A stretch of 38,769 bases of DNA from an uncultured Clostridia bacterium (GTDB lineage Bacteria > Bacillota > Clostridia > Peptostreptococcales > Anaerovoracaceae): assembly GCA_937889655.1 (NCBI GenBank), contig CALBZG010000157.1, forward strand, positions 1-38,769. Reading direction: 5' to 3'. Positions 14,028-21,473 of the stretch are shown here, one piece after another; position 1 is the stretch's first letter; every line of letters starts with the position of its first letter. A model generated the notes under the pieces. The model was not told the origin of the DNA. It saw nothing but the letters and a program-made list of their open reading frames with translations, and ran no database searches. The position numbers were made by a program, and so were the translations under genes.

Positions 14028-15256
14028 GGCCTTTCAAGGCAGTCAGGCCGGCAAAGGAATTTGCCGAAAAAGTTATATCGCTGCCGTATGACGTTATGAA
14101 CAGGGAAGAAGCTGAAAAAATGGCGGAAGGCAATCCTTACAGCTTTCTGCATATCTGCAGATCTGAAATCGATTTGCCTGAACAGGAAAATCCATATCAT
14201 CCAGATGTATATTTGAAAGCAAAAGAAAACCTGGAGCGTTTCGTCGAAGAGGGTGTTTTCATCGAAGATAAAGAGCCGTCTTATTACATATACAAACAAG
14301 TCATGGACGGAAGGACCCAGGTGGGTATCGTGTGTACCGTTTCAGTTGACGAATACCAGGACAATACGATCAAAAAACATGAATTGACCCGGGTTGAAAA
14401 AGAACTCGACCGAATCAAGCATTTTGATGTCTGCAATGCCAACACGGAGCCGGTATTCCTGACCTATAGAGATGATCTGCGCATTCGAAGCCTTGTGGAG
14501 GGATTTATAGCATCTAAAACCCCGGAATACGATTTTGTATCAAACGACGGTATCCGGCATGTGCTGTATTCGGTGGTTGATCAGCCTTTGATCCGCAGCA
14601 TTAGCGGACTTTTCCAGGAAGTAGAGTCCCTTTATATTGCAGATGGACATCATCGGTGCGCTTCTTCCGCAAAGGTCAGCCTGTCAAGAAGGGCGGAACA
14701 TCCGGATTACACAGGAGCTGAAGAATTCAACTATTTTATGGCGGTGGTATTCCCTGATAGGGATCTGAAGATTTTCGATTACAACCGGGTGGTCAAAGAC
14801 ACAAATGGGCTATCTGCCGATGAGCTGATCCGCAAAATAGAAGACGCCGGCTTTAAAGTTGAAAACAAGGGGCCTTCAACCTATACCCCTGAAAAGAAGC
14901 ATGTTTTCAGCATGTATCTGGATGGGAACTGGTATAAATTAACGGCCCGAAAAGCAGTCATCCCGGAGGATGCCATCGGCTCTCTGGATGTATCCATACT
15001 TTCCGACAATATTCTGGATCCTATATTGGACATAAGAGACCAAAGGACTGACAAACGAATTGATTTTGTCGGAGGCATCAGGGGCTTGGCTGAATTGGAG
15101 CGCAGATGCAGCCAGGACATGAAGCTGGCTTTTGCAGTTTATCCGGTGGATATCAAGGATCTGCTGCGTGTGTCAGATTGCGGATTGGTCATGCCGCCTA
15201 AATCTACATGGTTTGAACCAAAGCTCGGAAGCGGGCTTTTCATTCACCGGTATTAG
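14015..15256 (+). CDS. DUF1015 family protein (possible SerK-related kinase fold)
   Basis: 413-residue soluble protein of the DUF1015 family (COG4198). The conserved core YIADGHHRCASS lies near 208-219, a DGHHR pattern seen in the ParB/SbnI/SerK fold; the N-terminus (VRPFKAVRPAKEFAEKVISLPYDVM) and a central KKHELTRVEKELDRIKHF stretch are also family hallmarks. Members of that wider fold include ADP-dependent serine kinase, so a small-molecule kinase role is possible but unproven. The ATG has GGAG upstream inside cmk and overlaps the cmk end by 13 bases, implying translational coupling. It ends before the radC promoter. No serine-biosynthesis gene is adjacent to test the idea. Confidence 0.85.
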   Translation: MATVRPFKAVRPAKEFAEKVISLPYDVMNREEAEKMAEGNPYSFLHICRSEIDLPEQENPYHPDVYLKAKENLERFVEEGVFIEDKEPSYYIYKQVMDGRTQVGIVCTVSVDEYQDNTIKKHELTRVEKELDRIKHFDVCNANTEPVFLTYRDDLRIRSLVEGFIASKTPEYDFVSNDGIRHVLYSVVDQPLIRSISGLFQEVESLYIADGHHRCASSAKVSLSRRAEHPDYTGAEEFNYFMAVVFPDRDLKIFDYNRVVKDTNGLSADELIRKIEDAGFKVENKGPSTYTPEKKHVFSMYLDGNWYKLTARKAVIPEDAIGSLDVSILSDNILDPILDIRDQRTDKRIDFVGGIRGLAELERRCSQDMKLAFAVYPVDIKDLLRVSDCGLVMPPKSTWFEPKLGSGLFIHRY

Positions 15257-15260
15257 AGCG

Positions 15261-15289
15261 TTGCCGGGGTCCAAATGATATGGTATAAT
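15261..15289 (+). promoter_or_regulatory. radC promoter
   Basis: TTGCCG (15261-15266), 17 bases, TATAAT (15284-15289) with TGG immediately before it (extended -10). The predicted start near 15296 is about 23 bases before the radC ATG. Confidence 0.78.
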
Positions 15290-15318
15290 TTACCAAACAA
15301 CAATTGGGAGGTAATAAT

Positions 15319-15996
15319 ATGATCATAAAGGATATGCCGGGCAATGAAAGACCTAGAGAAAAATTACTGGAATTCGGACCGCAATATTTATCGAATTCCG
15401 AACTTCTTGCTATACTGTTGAGAACAGGCACCAAACAAAAATCTGCTGTTACTTTAGCGCAAGAGATTCTGGCGAAAGAAAAGAGGGGGATTTACTATCT
15501 GGCACAGGCCCTCCCTGAAGAACTGGCAGAAATCAACGGCATTGGAGAAGCAAAAGCTTGCCAGATACTGGCAGCGCTGGAATTGGGAAAAAGAGTAGCG
15601 ACGAGACCTCCGGAAGCCCGCGACAGAGTCACGGACCCGGAATCCGTCGCTTTAATGTTTATGGATGAAATGCGCGACTTGAAAAAAGAGAATTTCAGTT
15701 TGCTGAGTTTGAATTGCAAAGGGGAAGTCATTTCCAAGGAGTCTATTGCGGTCGGAGATCTGACATCTGCCATCGTCCATCCCAGAGAAGTATTCAGCAG
15801 CGCAGTGAGGAAGTCAGCCAAAGCGGTCATCCTTGTTCATAATCATCCATCGGGGTCCGTCACACCCAGTAAAGAGGATATGAATATGACCAGACGGCTG
15901 AAGGATGCCGGAGAAATCCTTGGCATTGAAGTTCTGGACCACATTATCATTGGCGACGGGCAATGGATCAGCTTCAGCCAGAAAAACCTGTTGTAG
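15319..15996 (+). CDS. radC: RadC/JAB-domain protein
   Basis: 225-residue protein of the RadC family. A helix-hairpin-helix pair in the N-terminal half (INGIGEAKACQILAALELGKR) precedes the JAMM/MPN+ domain with its metal-binding pattern HNHPSG...TPSKED. Despite the name, a DNA-repair role is not established for the family; a metal-dependent hydrolase on DNA-linked substrates is the best guess. ATG 15319 is preceded by GGGAGGT at 6 bases; an upstream TTG in frame (15304) lies within the leader. In many Firmicutes radC starts the mreBCD-minCD region; here it is followed directly by a MinD-like gene. Confidence 0.92.
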   Translation: MIIKDMPGNERPREKLLEFGPQYLSNSELLAILLRTGTKQKSAVTLAQEILAKEKRGIYYLAQALPEELAEINGIGEAKACQILAALELGKRVATRPPEARDRVTDPESVALMFMDEMRDLKKENFSLLSLNCKGEVISKESIAVGDLTSAIVHPREVFSSAVRKSAKAVILVHNHPSGSVTPSKEDMNMTRRLKDAGEILGIEVLDHIIIGDGQWISFSQKNLL

Positions 15997-16008
15997 CAAG
16001 ATATCTTG

Positions 16009-16037
16009 TTGTAAATACCTGTTATAAATGTTATACT
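16009..16037 (+). promoter_or_regulatory. Possible promoter of the MinD-like gene
   Basis: TTGTAA (16009-16014), 17 bases, TATACT (16032-16037), in the 74-base gap after radC. The start would be near 16044, 27 bases before the ATG. Confidence 0.55.
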
Positions 16038-16070
16038 GTTACAGCGAAAATAACTCAATGCGAGGACAAC

Positions 16071-16793
16071 ATGGGGAAAGTCATATTAGTTGTATCGGGA
16101 AAAGGCGGGACGGGCAAAACCGTATTCGCGGCTAATGCTGGTGCAGTCCTTGCTCAGCGTGGCTTTGAGGTGCTTTTAATTGATATGGACTTAGGACTCA
16201 GGGACTTGGATCTTTGTCTTGGACTTGAGAATAAAATCGTTTACGATGTGCGGGATGTGTGTACGGGAATGTGCAGAATCAGCCAGGCCATAATTAAGGA
16301 TAAGGATTTTCCGAACCTTTACTTTATGGCAGCGTCGCCATCCAGAGAGGAAGGAGAAATCACCCCTCTTCATATGCAAGTGCTTTGCAGAAAACTGAGA
16401 AAGCAGTTTGACTATATTATTATTGACGGGCCGGCGGGGATCGATGACGGCCTGATCATCGCAGCGGCAGGGGCGGACAGCGCAGTGATCGTCACCACCC
16501 CGGATTACGGAGCTATCAGGGATGCGGATCATATCGACAGGTTTTTAGCTGATCTGGGTATCAGAGAGCGGTATTGCGTTGTCAATAAAGTTATTGCTAG
16601 TCTTATGAATGCAGGTCTTTTGCCCGGCATTCAGGAAATTTCTCGTATTCTGAGAACAAAAATAGTCGGAGTGATCCAGTATGATGAGAATATCGCCATC
16701 TCATCCAATTTTGGATTGCCCATCGTCTATAATAAAGGCACTTATATTTATGAAAATTTCAACAACATAGTTGATCGTATCATCGGACAATAA
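16071..16793 (+). CDS. MinD/ParA-type ATPase lacking a membrane-targeting tail
   Basis: 240-residue deviant-Walker ATPase. The P-loop SGKGGTGKT (9-17) has the signature lysine, then LIDMDLGLRDLDLCLGLE and IIIDGPAGID, which match MinD closely. It ends at NNIVDRIIGQ, the place where E. coli MinD continues with a linker and the amphipathic membrane-binding helix, so about 20 residues are missing. No MinC or MinE is near. Start ATG 16071 has GAGG just upstream; the longer open frame would overlap radC. It lies between radC and RNase Y, where other Firmicutes carry mreBCD-minCD. Could be a MinD with changed membrane use, or a ParA-like positioning factor for another partner. Confidence 0.85.
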   Translation: MGKVILVVSGKGGTGKTVFAANAGAVLAQRGFEVLLIDMDLGLRDLDLCLGLENKIVYDVRDVCTGMCRISQAIIKDKDFPNLYFMAASPSREEGEITPLHMQVLCRKLRKQFDYIIIDGPAGIDDGLIIAAAGADSAVIVTTPDYGAIRDADHIDRFLADLGIRERYCVVNKVIASLMNAGLLPGIQEISRILRTKIVGVIQYDENIAISSNFGLPIVYNKGTYIYENFNNIVDRIIGQ

Positions 16794-16826
16794 AATACTG
16801 AAATAACTACGAAAGGAGGATAGGCT

Positions 16827-18371
16827 ATGCCTGCACAAATAATTGCAGTATTAATTGCGATTGGTACCTTAGTACTCGGACTGTTAATCGGATATCTGAT
16901 CAGAAAAAATGTAGCAGAAAAGACCATAGGAAGCGCTGAACAGACAGCAAAAAATCTTATATTGGATGCGGAAAATAAATCAGAAACCATAAAGAAAGAA
17001 ATAGCCCTCGAAGCTAAGGAAGAAGCTCACAGATTGAGGAGCGAAATCGAACGCGAAGCCCGGGAACGCCGGGAGGAGCTTAAACGCAGCGAAAAAAGGC
17101 TCATCCAGAAAGAGGAGTCTATCGATAGAAAGCTGGAGAATATCGAAAAGAAAGAAGACAACATAGCACAAAAAGAACAGCGTATCGTTGAAAAGCAAAA
17201 AGAAGTGGATAGTTTTCTGGAAAAACAAATGGAGGAATTGGAGCGAATCTCCGGTTATTCCGTTGAAGAAGCTAAGTCTTTGCTTCTGGCCAACTGTGAG
17301 AAAGAAATTCGGTATGAAGCCAGCATCATGATCAAGGACATTGAAAGCAAGGCGAAGGAAGAAGGCGACAGAAAAGCCAAGGAAATCATCGTTGGCGCCA
17401 TTCAGCGCTGCGCTGCAGATCAAGTGGCGGAATCCACGGTGTCCGTAGTGCCTCTCCCGAATGATGAAATGAAGGGAAGGATCATCGGGCGTGAAGGAAG
17501 AAATATCAGGGCTATCGAGACCTTGACCGGTGTGGATCTGATTATCGATGACACTCCGGAGGCGGTCATTCTATCGGGATTCGATCCTGTTCGAAGAGAA
17601 ATCGCAAGATTGGCCCTCGAAAAGCTTATCGTTGACGGCAGGATCCATCCGGCCAGGATCGAAGAAATGGTTGAGAAAGCAGAGAAAGAAGTCAACCAGA
17701 TCATCAAAGAGGAGGGCGAAGCAGCCACCTTTTCGGTGGGGATCCATAACCTGCACCCGGAACTCATCAAGCTTCTGGGCCGCCTGAAGTACAGAACCTC
17801 TTACGGGCAGAATGTTCTCAAGCATTCTGTGGAGGTCGCCCATCTCGCAGGACTGATGGCCGGCGAACTCGGTCTTGATATCAAGCTTGCAAAAAGAGCG
17901 GGACTCCTTCATGATATCGGGAAGTCCTTGGATCATGAGGTTGAAGGCACCCATGTCGATATCGGAATCGATGTTCTTAAAAAATACAAGGAGACCGAAG
18001 GCGTTATCAACGGCATGGCTTCCCACCACGGCGATTATGAACCTAAGAGTATGGAAGCGGTGCTCATAACTGCGGCGGACGCATTGTCGGCAGCTCGTCC
18101 GGGAGCCAGAAGGGAAACCCTTGAAACCTATATCAAGAGGCTGCAAAAGCTTGAAGAAATAGCGAACACCACTCCTGGCGTCGACAGATCCTTTGCGATC
18201 CAGGCGGGCAGAGAGATCAGGATCATTGCCAAGCCGGAAGAAATGAATGACGAGGAGATCGTATTCCTGGCCAGGGAGATATCCAAGAAGATCGAGTCCG
18301 AGTTAGAATATCCCGGACAGATCAAGGTCAATGTAATTAGAGAAACAAGAGCTGTGGATTACGCAAAATAA
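16827..18371 (+). CDS. rny: Ribonuclease Y
   Basis: 514-residue membrane-anchored endoribonuclease that starts mRNA decay in Firmicutes. One transmembrane helix at about 4-24, a long charged coiled coil (about 30-200) rich in Lys/Glu, a KH RNA-binding domain around 210-275 (GRIIGREGRNIRAIETLTG), and an HD metal-dependent domain with HDIGKSLDHEVEGTH. Full length for the family. AAAGGAGG precedes the ATG by a good distance. The gene lies 33 bases after the MinD-like gene with no terminator, so they are probably co-transcribed. Ends before a terminator at 18384. Confidence 0.97.
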   Translation: MPAQIIAVLIAIGTLVLGLLIGYLIRKNVAEKTIGSAEQTAKNLILDAENKSETIKKEIALEAKEEAHRLRSEIEREARERREELKRSEKRLIQKEESIDRKLENIEKKEDNIAQKEQRIVEKQKEVDSFLEKQMEELERISGYSVEEAKSLLLANCEKEIRYEASIMIKDIESKAKEEGDRKAKEIIVGAIQRCAADQVAESTVSVVPLPNDEMKGRIIGREGRNIRAIETLTGVDLIIDDTPEAVILSGFDPVRREIARLALEKLIVDGRIHPARIEEMVEKAEKEVNQIIKEEGEAATFSVGIHNLHPELIKLLGRLKYRTSYGQNVLKHSVEVAHLAGLMAGELGLDIKLAKRAGLLHDIGKSLDHEVEGTHVDIGIDVLKKYKETEGVINGMASHHGDYEPKSMEAVLITAADALSAARPGARRETLETYIKRLQKLEEIANTTPGVDRSFAIQAGREIRIIAKPEEMNDEEIVFLAREISKKIESELEYPGQIKVNVIRETRAVDYAK

Positions 18372-18383
18372 TGCTGCAGTTAT

Positions 18384-18424
18384 AAGGGCGTTCCGAATTG
18401 ATATGAAGAGCGCCCTTTAGTTTT
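18384..18424 (+). terminator. Terminator after rny
   Basis: AAGGGCG (18384-18390) pairs with CGCCCTT (18411-18417); TTC and GAA inside the loop can extend it. Followed by TAGTTTTC. Confidence 0.7.
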
Positions 18425-18427
18425 CAA

Positions 18428-18456
18428 TTGACACTTTATTTTCAATATAATAAAAT
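18428..18456 (+). promoter_or_regulatory. Promoter of the riboswitch-P-type ATPase unit
   Basis: TTGACA (18428-18433), 17 bases, TAAAAT (18451-18456): near-consensus sigma-A promoter. The start near 18463 falls just before the riboswitch. Confidence 0.85.
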
Positions 18457-18470
18457 CAGTATGGACATAG

Positions 18471-18558
18471 AGCATAAGGGGAGTAGTTTTAAGCTTGCAT
18501 TTCAACATCATGGCTGTTGCCTGGATGCAAGCCCGCTTACAGGTAACAAGACTTTGGC
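18471..18558 (+). ncRNA. yybP-ykoY (manganese) riboswitch aptamer
   Basis: The conserved GGGGAGTAG loop stands at 18478-18486. A P2 arm follows with GCTTGCAT (18493-18500) perfectly complementary to ATGCAAGC (18525-18532) and the family's TTTCAACATC segment. The second conserved part reads GCCCGCTTACAGGTAACAAG-ACTTT (18531-18555), corresponding to the usual GAGACCTTT closing. The 3' strand can pair with AAG at 18476-18478 to form P1, which is short and imperfect. This class senses Mn2+ and is often found before P-type ATPases and other Mn exporters, exactly the case here. Confidence 0.87.
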
Positions 18559-18600
18559 GTAATGTTAGATCACTAATATTATTTGCGTAAAGTTTTTTTT
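18551..18600 (+). terminator. Riboswitch expression platform: intrinsic terminator
   Basis: ACTTT (18551-18555) pairs with AAAGT (18589-18593), enclosing TAATGTTAG (18560-18568) with CTAATATTA (18573-18581) around ATCA, then eight Ts (18593-18600). The 5' strand ACTTT is also the 3' strand of riboswitch P1, so aptamer folding and termination exclude each other; metal binding would switch the gene on. Confidence 0.8.
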
Positions 18601-18634
18601 ATTATGAAAGGCATCAACGAGGAGAGGACAAAAA

Positions 18635-21199
18635 ATGTTTGAGACGAAACAGACCGGTTGGATAATCGAGGAACTCAAAACCAATGTAATGGAAGGGCTC
18701 ACATCACAAGAGGCCGCTTCCAGACTTGCTGAGCACGGTTATAACCAATTCGAGGAAAAGAAGAAAAAGACAAAGCTGCAGATGTTTCTTTCTCAGCTAA
18801 AAGACCCTCTGATCTACATACTGATCGTTGCAGCGATCATATCGACGATTTTGAGAGAGTATGGGGATTCGATCATCATTTTAGCTGTTGTGTTATTGAA
18901 TGCCGTCATCGGATTGGCTCAGGAATCAAAAGCGGAAGCCTCCCTAGAAGCGTTGAAAAAGATGTCCAGCCCAATGGCAATGGTGCGAAGAGACGGACAT
19001 GCCCAGGAGATCAATGCAGCAGAACTGGTACCAGGGGACCTTGTGCTGCTGGAAGCCGGCAGAATCATTCCCGCTGACTTGAGATTGATAAAAACCATTA
19101 ATCTTAAGGTCGAGGAATCCGCCCTAACGGGAGAATCCGTGCCGGTGGAAAAAGACAGCGAGTTTATTGCTGAGGGCGCTATAACCCTTGGAGACCGGAT
19201 AAACATGGCTTATATGTCCACCAGCGTCGCGTATGGAAGAGGCGAGGGGATCGTTGTTGCTACAGGCATGCATACTGAAATCGGAAAGATCGCCAAGCTG
19301 ATCAAAGAGTCTCCGGATGAAATGACGCCTCTTCAAAAAAGGCTTGGCGACCTGGGAAGACTCCTTGGGATCATATCGGTGGTCCTTTGTGTAGCTTTAT
19401 TTGTAATCGCATTGATACAGGACCGCGACATTGTTGAAATGCTTCTGACAGCCATCTCTTTGGCAGTGGCGGCCATTCCTGAAGGTTTACCGGCTGTCGT
19501 GACGATCGTATTGGCTATCGGGGTACAGAAGATGGTCAAGGTGAATACCATCGTCAGAAAATTGCCGGCGGTTGAAACGCTGGGATCAGTTTCCATCGTT
19601 TGTTCCGACAAGACAGGCACTATGACTCAGAACAAGATGACGGTTACTAAAATACATGGTTATGAAGAAGAACTGATCCGGGGCATGGCTTTGTGCACCG
19701 ATGCAGAAATTGAAGGGGGATATCGGATCGGAGATCCTACAGAGCTCGCGTTAGTGGATCTGGCAGCGGTCCGGGGTTTGAATAAAAGCGAACTGGAAAC
19801 CAGAATGCCGCGAATCAATGAACAGGCTTTTGACTCCGGCAGAAAAATGATGACAACGGTCCATAAAAATGAAGATGGAAGGATCGTAGCATATACCAAG
19901 GGCGCCATCGACAGGCTGCTGACTCATTGCATCAGCATTCTCGACAACGGATCTTCGCGAAATATTACGGAAACTGATATTGAAGAAATCCACAAGATAT
20001 CGAAGGAAATGGCTTCCAACGCCCTTCGTGTACTGGCTCTGGCGATGAAGTTCGACGATGAAACGGCTACGGAAGAAGATTTGATATTTGTCGGATTTGT
20101 CGGCATGATCGATCCGCCGCGGCCGGAAGCGGGAGCGGCCGTTCAACTGTTCAAGGAGGCATCCATCGTCACTGTGATGATCACAGGGGACCATAGGGAC
20201 ACGGCCTTTGCCATCGCACGAGAATTGGGTGTTGTTGAGAGAGAGGACCAGTGCATTACCGGAGACGAAATGAGCAACATGACCCAGACGGATCTGGATG
20301 ATGTGATCATGAATTACAGGGTTTTTGCAAGAGTATCCCCTGAAAACAAGGTAATGATCGTGAGAGCCTTCAAAGCAAACGGCCATATCGTTTCCATGAC
20401 CGGAGACGGTGTAAATGACGCACCTTCTCTGAAATCCGCCGATATCGGCGTTGCCATGGGCATCACAGGAACGGATGTTGCAAAAAGCGCATCGGATATG
20501 GTTCTCACAGACGACAACTTTGCTACCATCGCCAAGGCTATTGAAGAAGGCAGAAATATATATGGGAACATAAAAAAATCCGTTCTGTTTCTGCTGTCGT
20601 CCAATTTCGGCGAAATCATCACCATGTTTGTGGCGATCCTGGCCGGGTTGCCGGCTCCGTTAAAAGCGATCCACATCTTGTGGGTCAACCTGATAACGGA
20701 CTCCCTGCCGGGCCTAGCCTTAGGGGTTGACCCGGGCAGTAGAAATATCATGAAAGATAAGCCGCGGGATCCTTCAGAAAGCCTGTTTGCAAGAGGTGGA
20801 TACTTTATTACCATTTTATTCGGTGTGGTGATAGGAACGATCACTTTAGGAGCCTTCATACTGGCTCCCGGAGACGATCTGGCGACAGCCCAGACATATG
20901 CCTTTACGGTTCTCGGCGTTTCTCAGCTGTTCAATGCCGTGGGTATGCGGGACATGTCCAGATCGGTATTCAGAATGAACCATTTGGAAAACAAATTTAT
21001 GATCGTTGCCTTCTGGTTCGGCCTTCTGCTTCAGATCGCCGTTACTGAAGTGGGATTCCTGACTGTGCTTTTCGAAACAGTCTCTCTTTCACTGAAAGAA
21101 TGGCTGCTGCTGGCCGCGGTTTCATCGACCCCGCTTTGGGTCCATGAACTTGTTGTCCTCGGGAAATGGATTTATGCCCGCAACAATACAAAGGCATAA
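18635..21199 (+). CDS. P-type cation-transporting ATPase (P2 type), probable Mn2+/Ca2+ exporter
   Basis: 854-residue P2-type ATPase. Actuator motif TGES (165-168), M4 ion site PEGLP (282-286), phosphorylated Asp325 in CSDKTGT, nucleotide-binding KGAI (422-425), hinge TGDGVNDAP (589-597), and M6 site ILWVNLITDSLPGLALG with N685 and D689. The M4 and M6 residues resemble bacterial Ca2+ pumps (YloB/PMCA class) with one clear divalent site. The yybP-ykoY riboswitch in its leader points to manganese as the regulating and probably exported ion. GAGGAG precedes the ATG. The gene stands alone between its own promoter and the purine operon. Ca2+ export remains possible. Confidence 0.93.
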   Translation: MFETKQTGWIIEELKTNVMEGLTSQEAASRLAEHGYNQFEEKKKKTKLQMFLSQLKDPLIYILIVAAIISTILREYGDSIIILAVVLLNAVIGLAQESKAEASLEALKKMSSPMAMVRRDGHAQEINAAELVPGDLVLLEAGRIIPADLRLIKTINLKVEESALTGESVPVEKDSEFIAEGAITLGDRINMAYMSTSVAYGRGEGIVVATGMHTEIGKIAKLIKESPDEMTPLQKRLGDLGRLLGIISVVLCVALFVIALIQDRDIVEMLLTAISLAVAAIPEGLPAVVTIVLAIGVQKMVKVNTIVRKLPAVETLGSVSIVCSDKTGTMTQNKMTVTKIHGYEEELIRGMALCTDAEIEGGYRIGDPTELALVDLAAVRGLNKSELETRMPRINEQAFDSGRKMMTTVHKNEDGRIVAYTKGAIDRLLTHCISILDNGSSRNITETDIEEIHKISKEMASNALRVLALAMKFDDETATEEDLIFVGFVGMIDPPRPEAGAAVQLFKEASIVTVMITGDHRDTAFAIARELGVVEREDQCITGDEMSNMTQTDLDDVIMNYRVFARVSPENKVMIVRAFKANGHIVSMTGDGVNDAPSLKSADIGVAMGITGTDVAKSASDMVLTDDNFATIAKAIEEGRNIYGNIKKSVLFLLSSNFGEIITMFVAILAGLPAPLKAIHILWVNLITDSLPGLALGVDPGSRNIMKDKPRDPSESLFARGGYFITILFGVVIGTITLGAFILAPGDDLATAQTYAFTVLGVSQLFNAVGMRDMSRSVFRMNHLENKFMIVAFWFGLLLQIAVTEVGFLTVLFETVSLSLKEWLLLAAVSSTPLWVHELVVLGKWIYARNNTKA

Positions 21200-21289
21200 T
21201 CGAATCATTAAATCCAGCATAGATAGCATACTTCGATCCGTTATTATGCCAAAATGTTGAATAACGAATGTTATAAATAACGAAGCGGC

Positions 21290-21385
21290 TGGTTGTTCGG
21301 AAATCGGGCAAAAACAGGTTATATTTGGCGAATTTTTTTGATATTTTTTCAAAAAAGTTCGCCTTTCTGTTGATTTGCGAACAAA
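21290..21385. promoter_or_regulatory. Cluster of PurBox-like CGAAC/GTTCG motifs before purL
   Basis: Compared with the PurR box AWWWCCGAACWWT, reverse-oriented copies lie at 21292-21304 (core GTTCGG 21295-21300, about 12 of 13) and 21354-21366 (core GTTCGC), and a forward copy at 21373-21385 (ATTTGCGAACAAA). The last two form an inverted pair with 14 bases between cores. A weaker fourth CGAAC lies near 21421-21425. PurR itself is not in the window. The placement before the purine operon supports regulation by a PurR-type repressor. Confidence 0.5.
21327..21363 (+). repeat. 15-bp hairpin upstream of purL
   Basis: GGCGAATTTTTTTGA (21327-21341) pairs with TCAAAAAAGTTCGCC (21349-21363), loop TATTTTT, with one U-G. 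The plus-strand tail is CTTTCTGTT rather than a clean T-run. It may end the P-type ATPase transcript; its right arm also contains one of the PurBox-like cores. Confidence 0.55.
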
Positions 21386-21398
21386 TAGGTGGTATCTT
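21370..21398 (+). promoter_or_regulatory. Candidate purine-operon promoter
   Basis: TTGATT (21370-21375), 17 bases, TATCTT (21393-21398) preceded by TGG. A PurBox-like motif lies in the spacer. The start would be near 21405, about 70 bases before purL. Confidence 0.5.
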
Positions 21399-21473
21399 GA
21401 ATTATAAACATAATAATACACGAACGTTAAGCTTGAATAAATGCACTAATGTACGGAGAAAGAGGGGGAACGG

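Noticed and set aside
21200..21473. Purine or PRPP riboswitch before purL
   Set aside because: The conserved aptamer motifs (for example the purine TATA/GGTTTCTAC parts or the ykkC core) were not found; only hairpins and PurBox-like motifs are visible.
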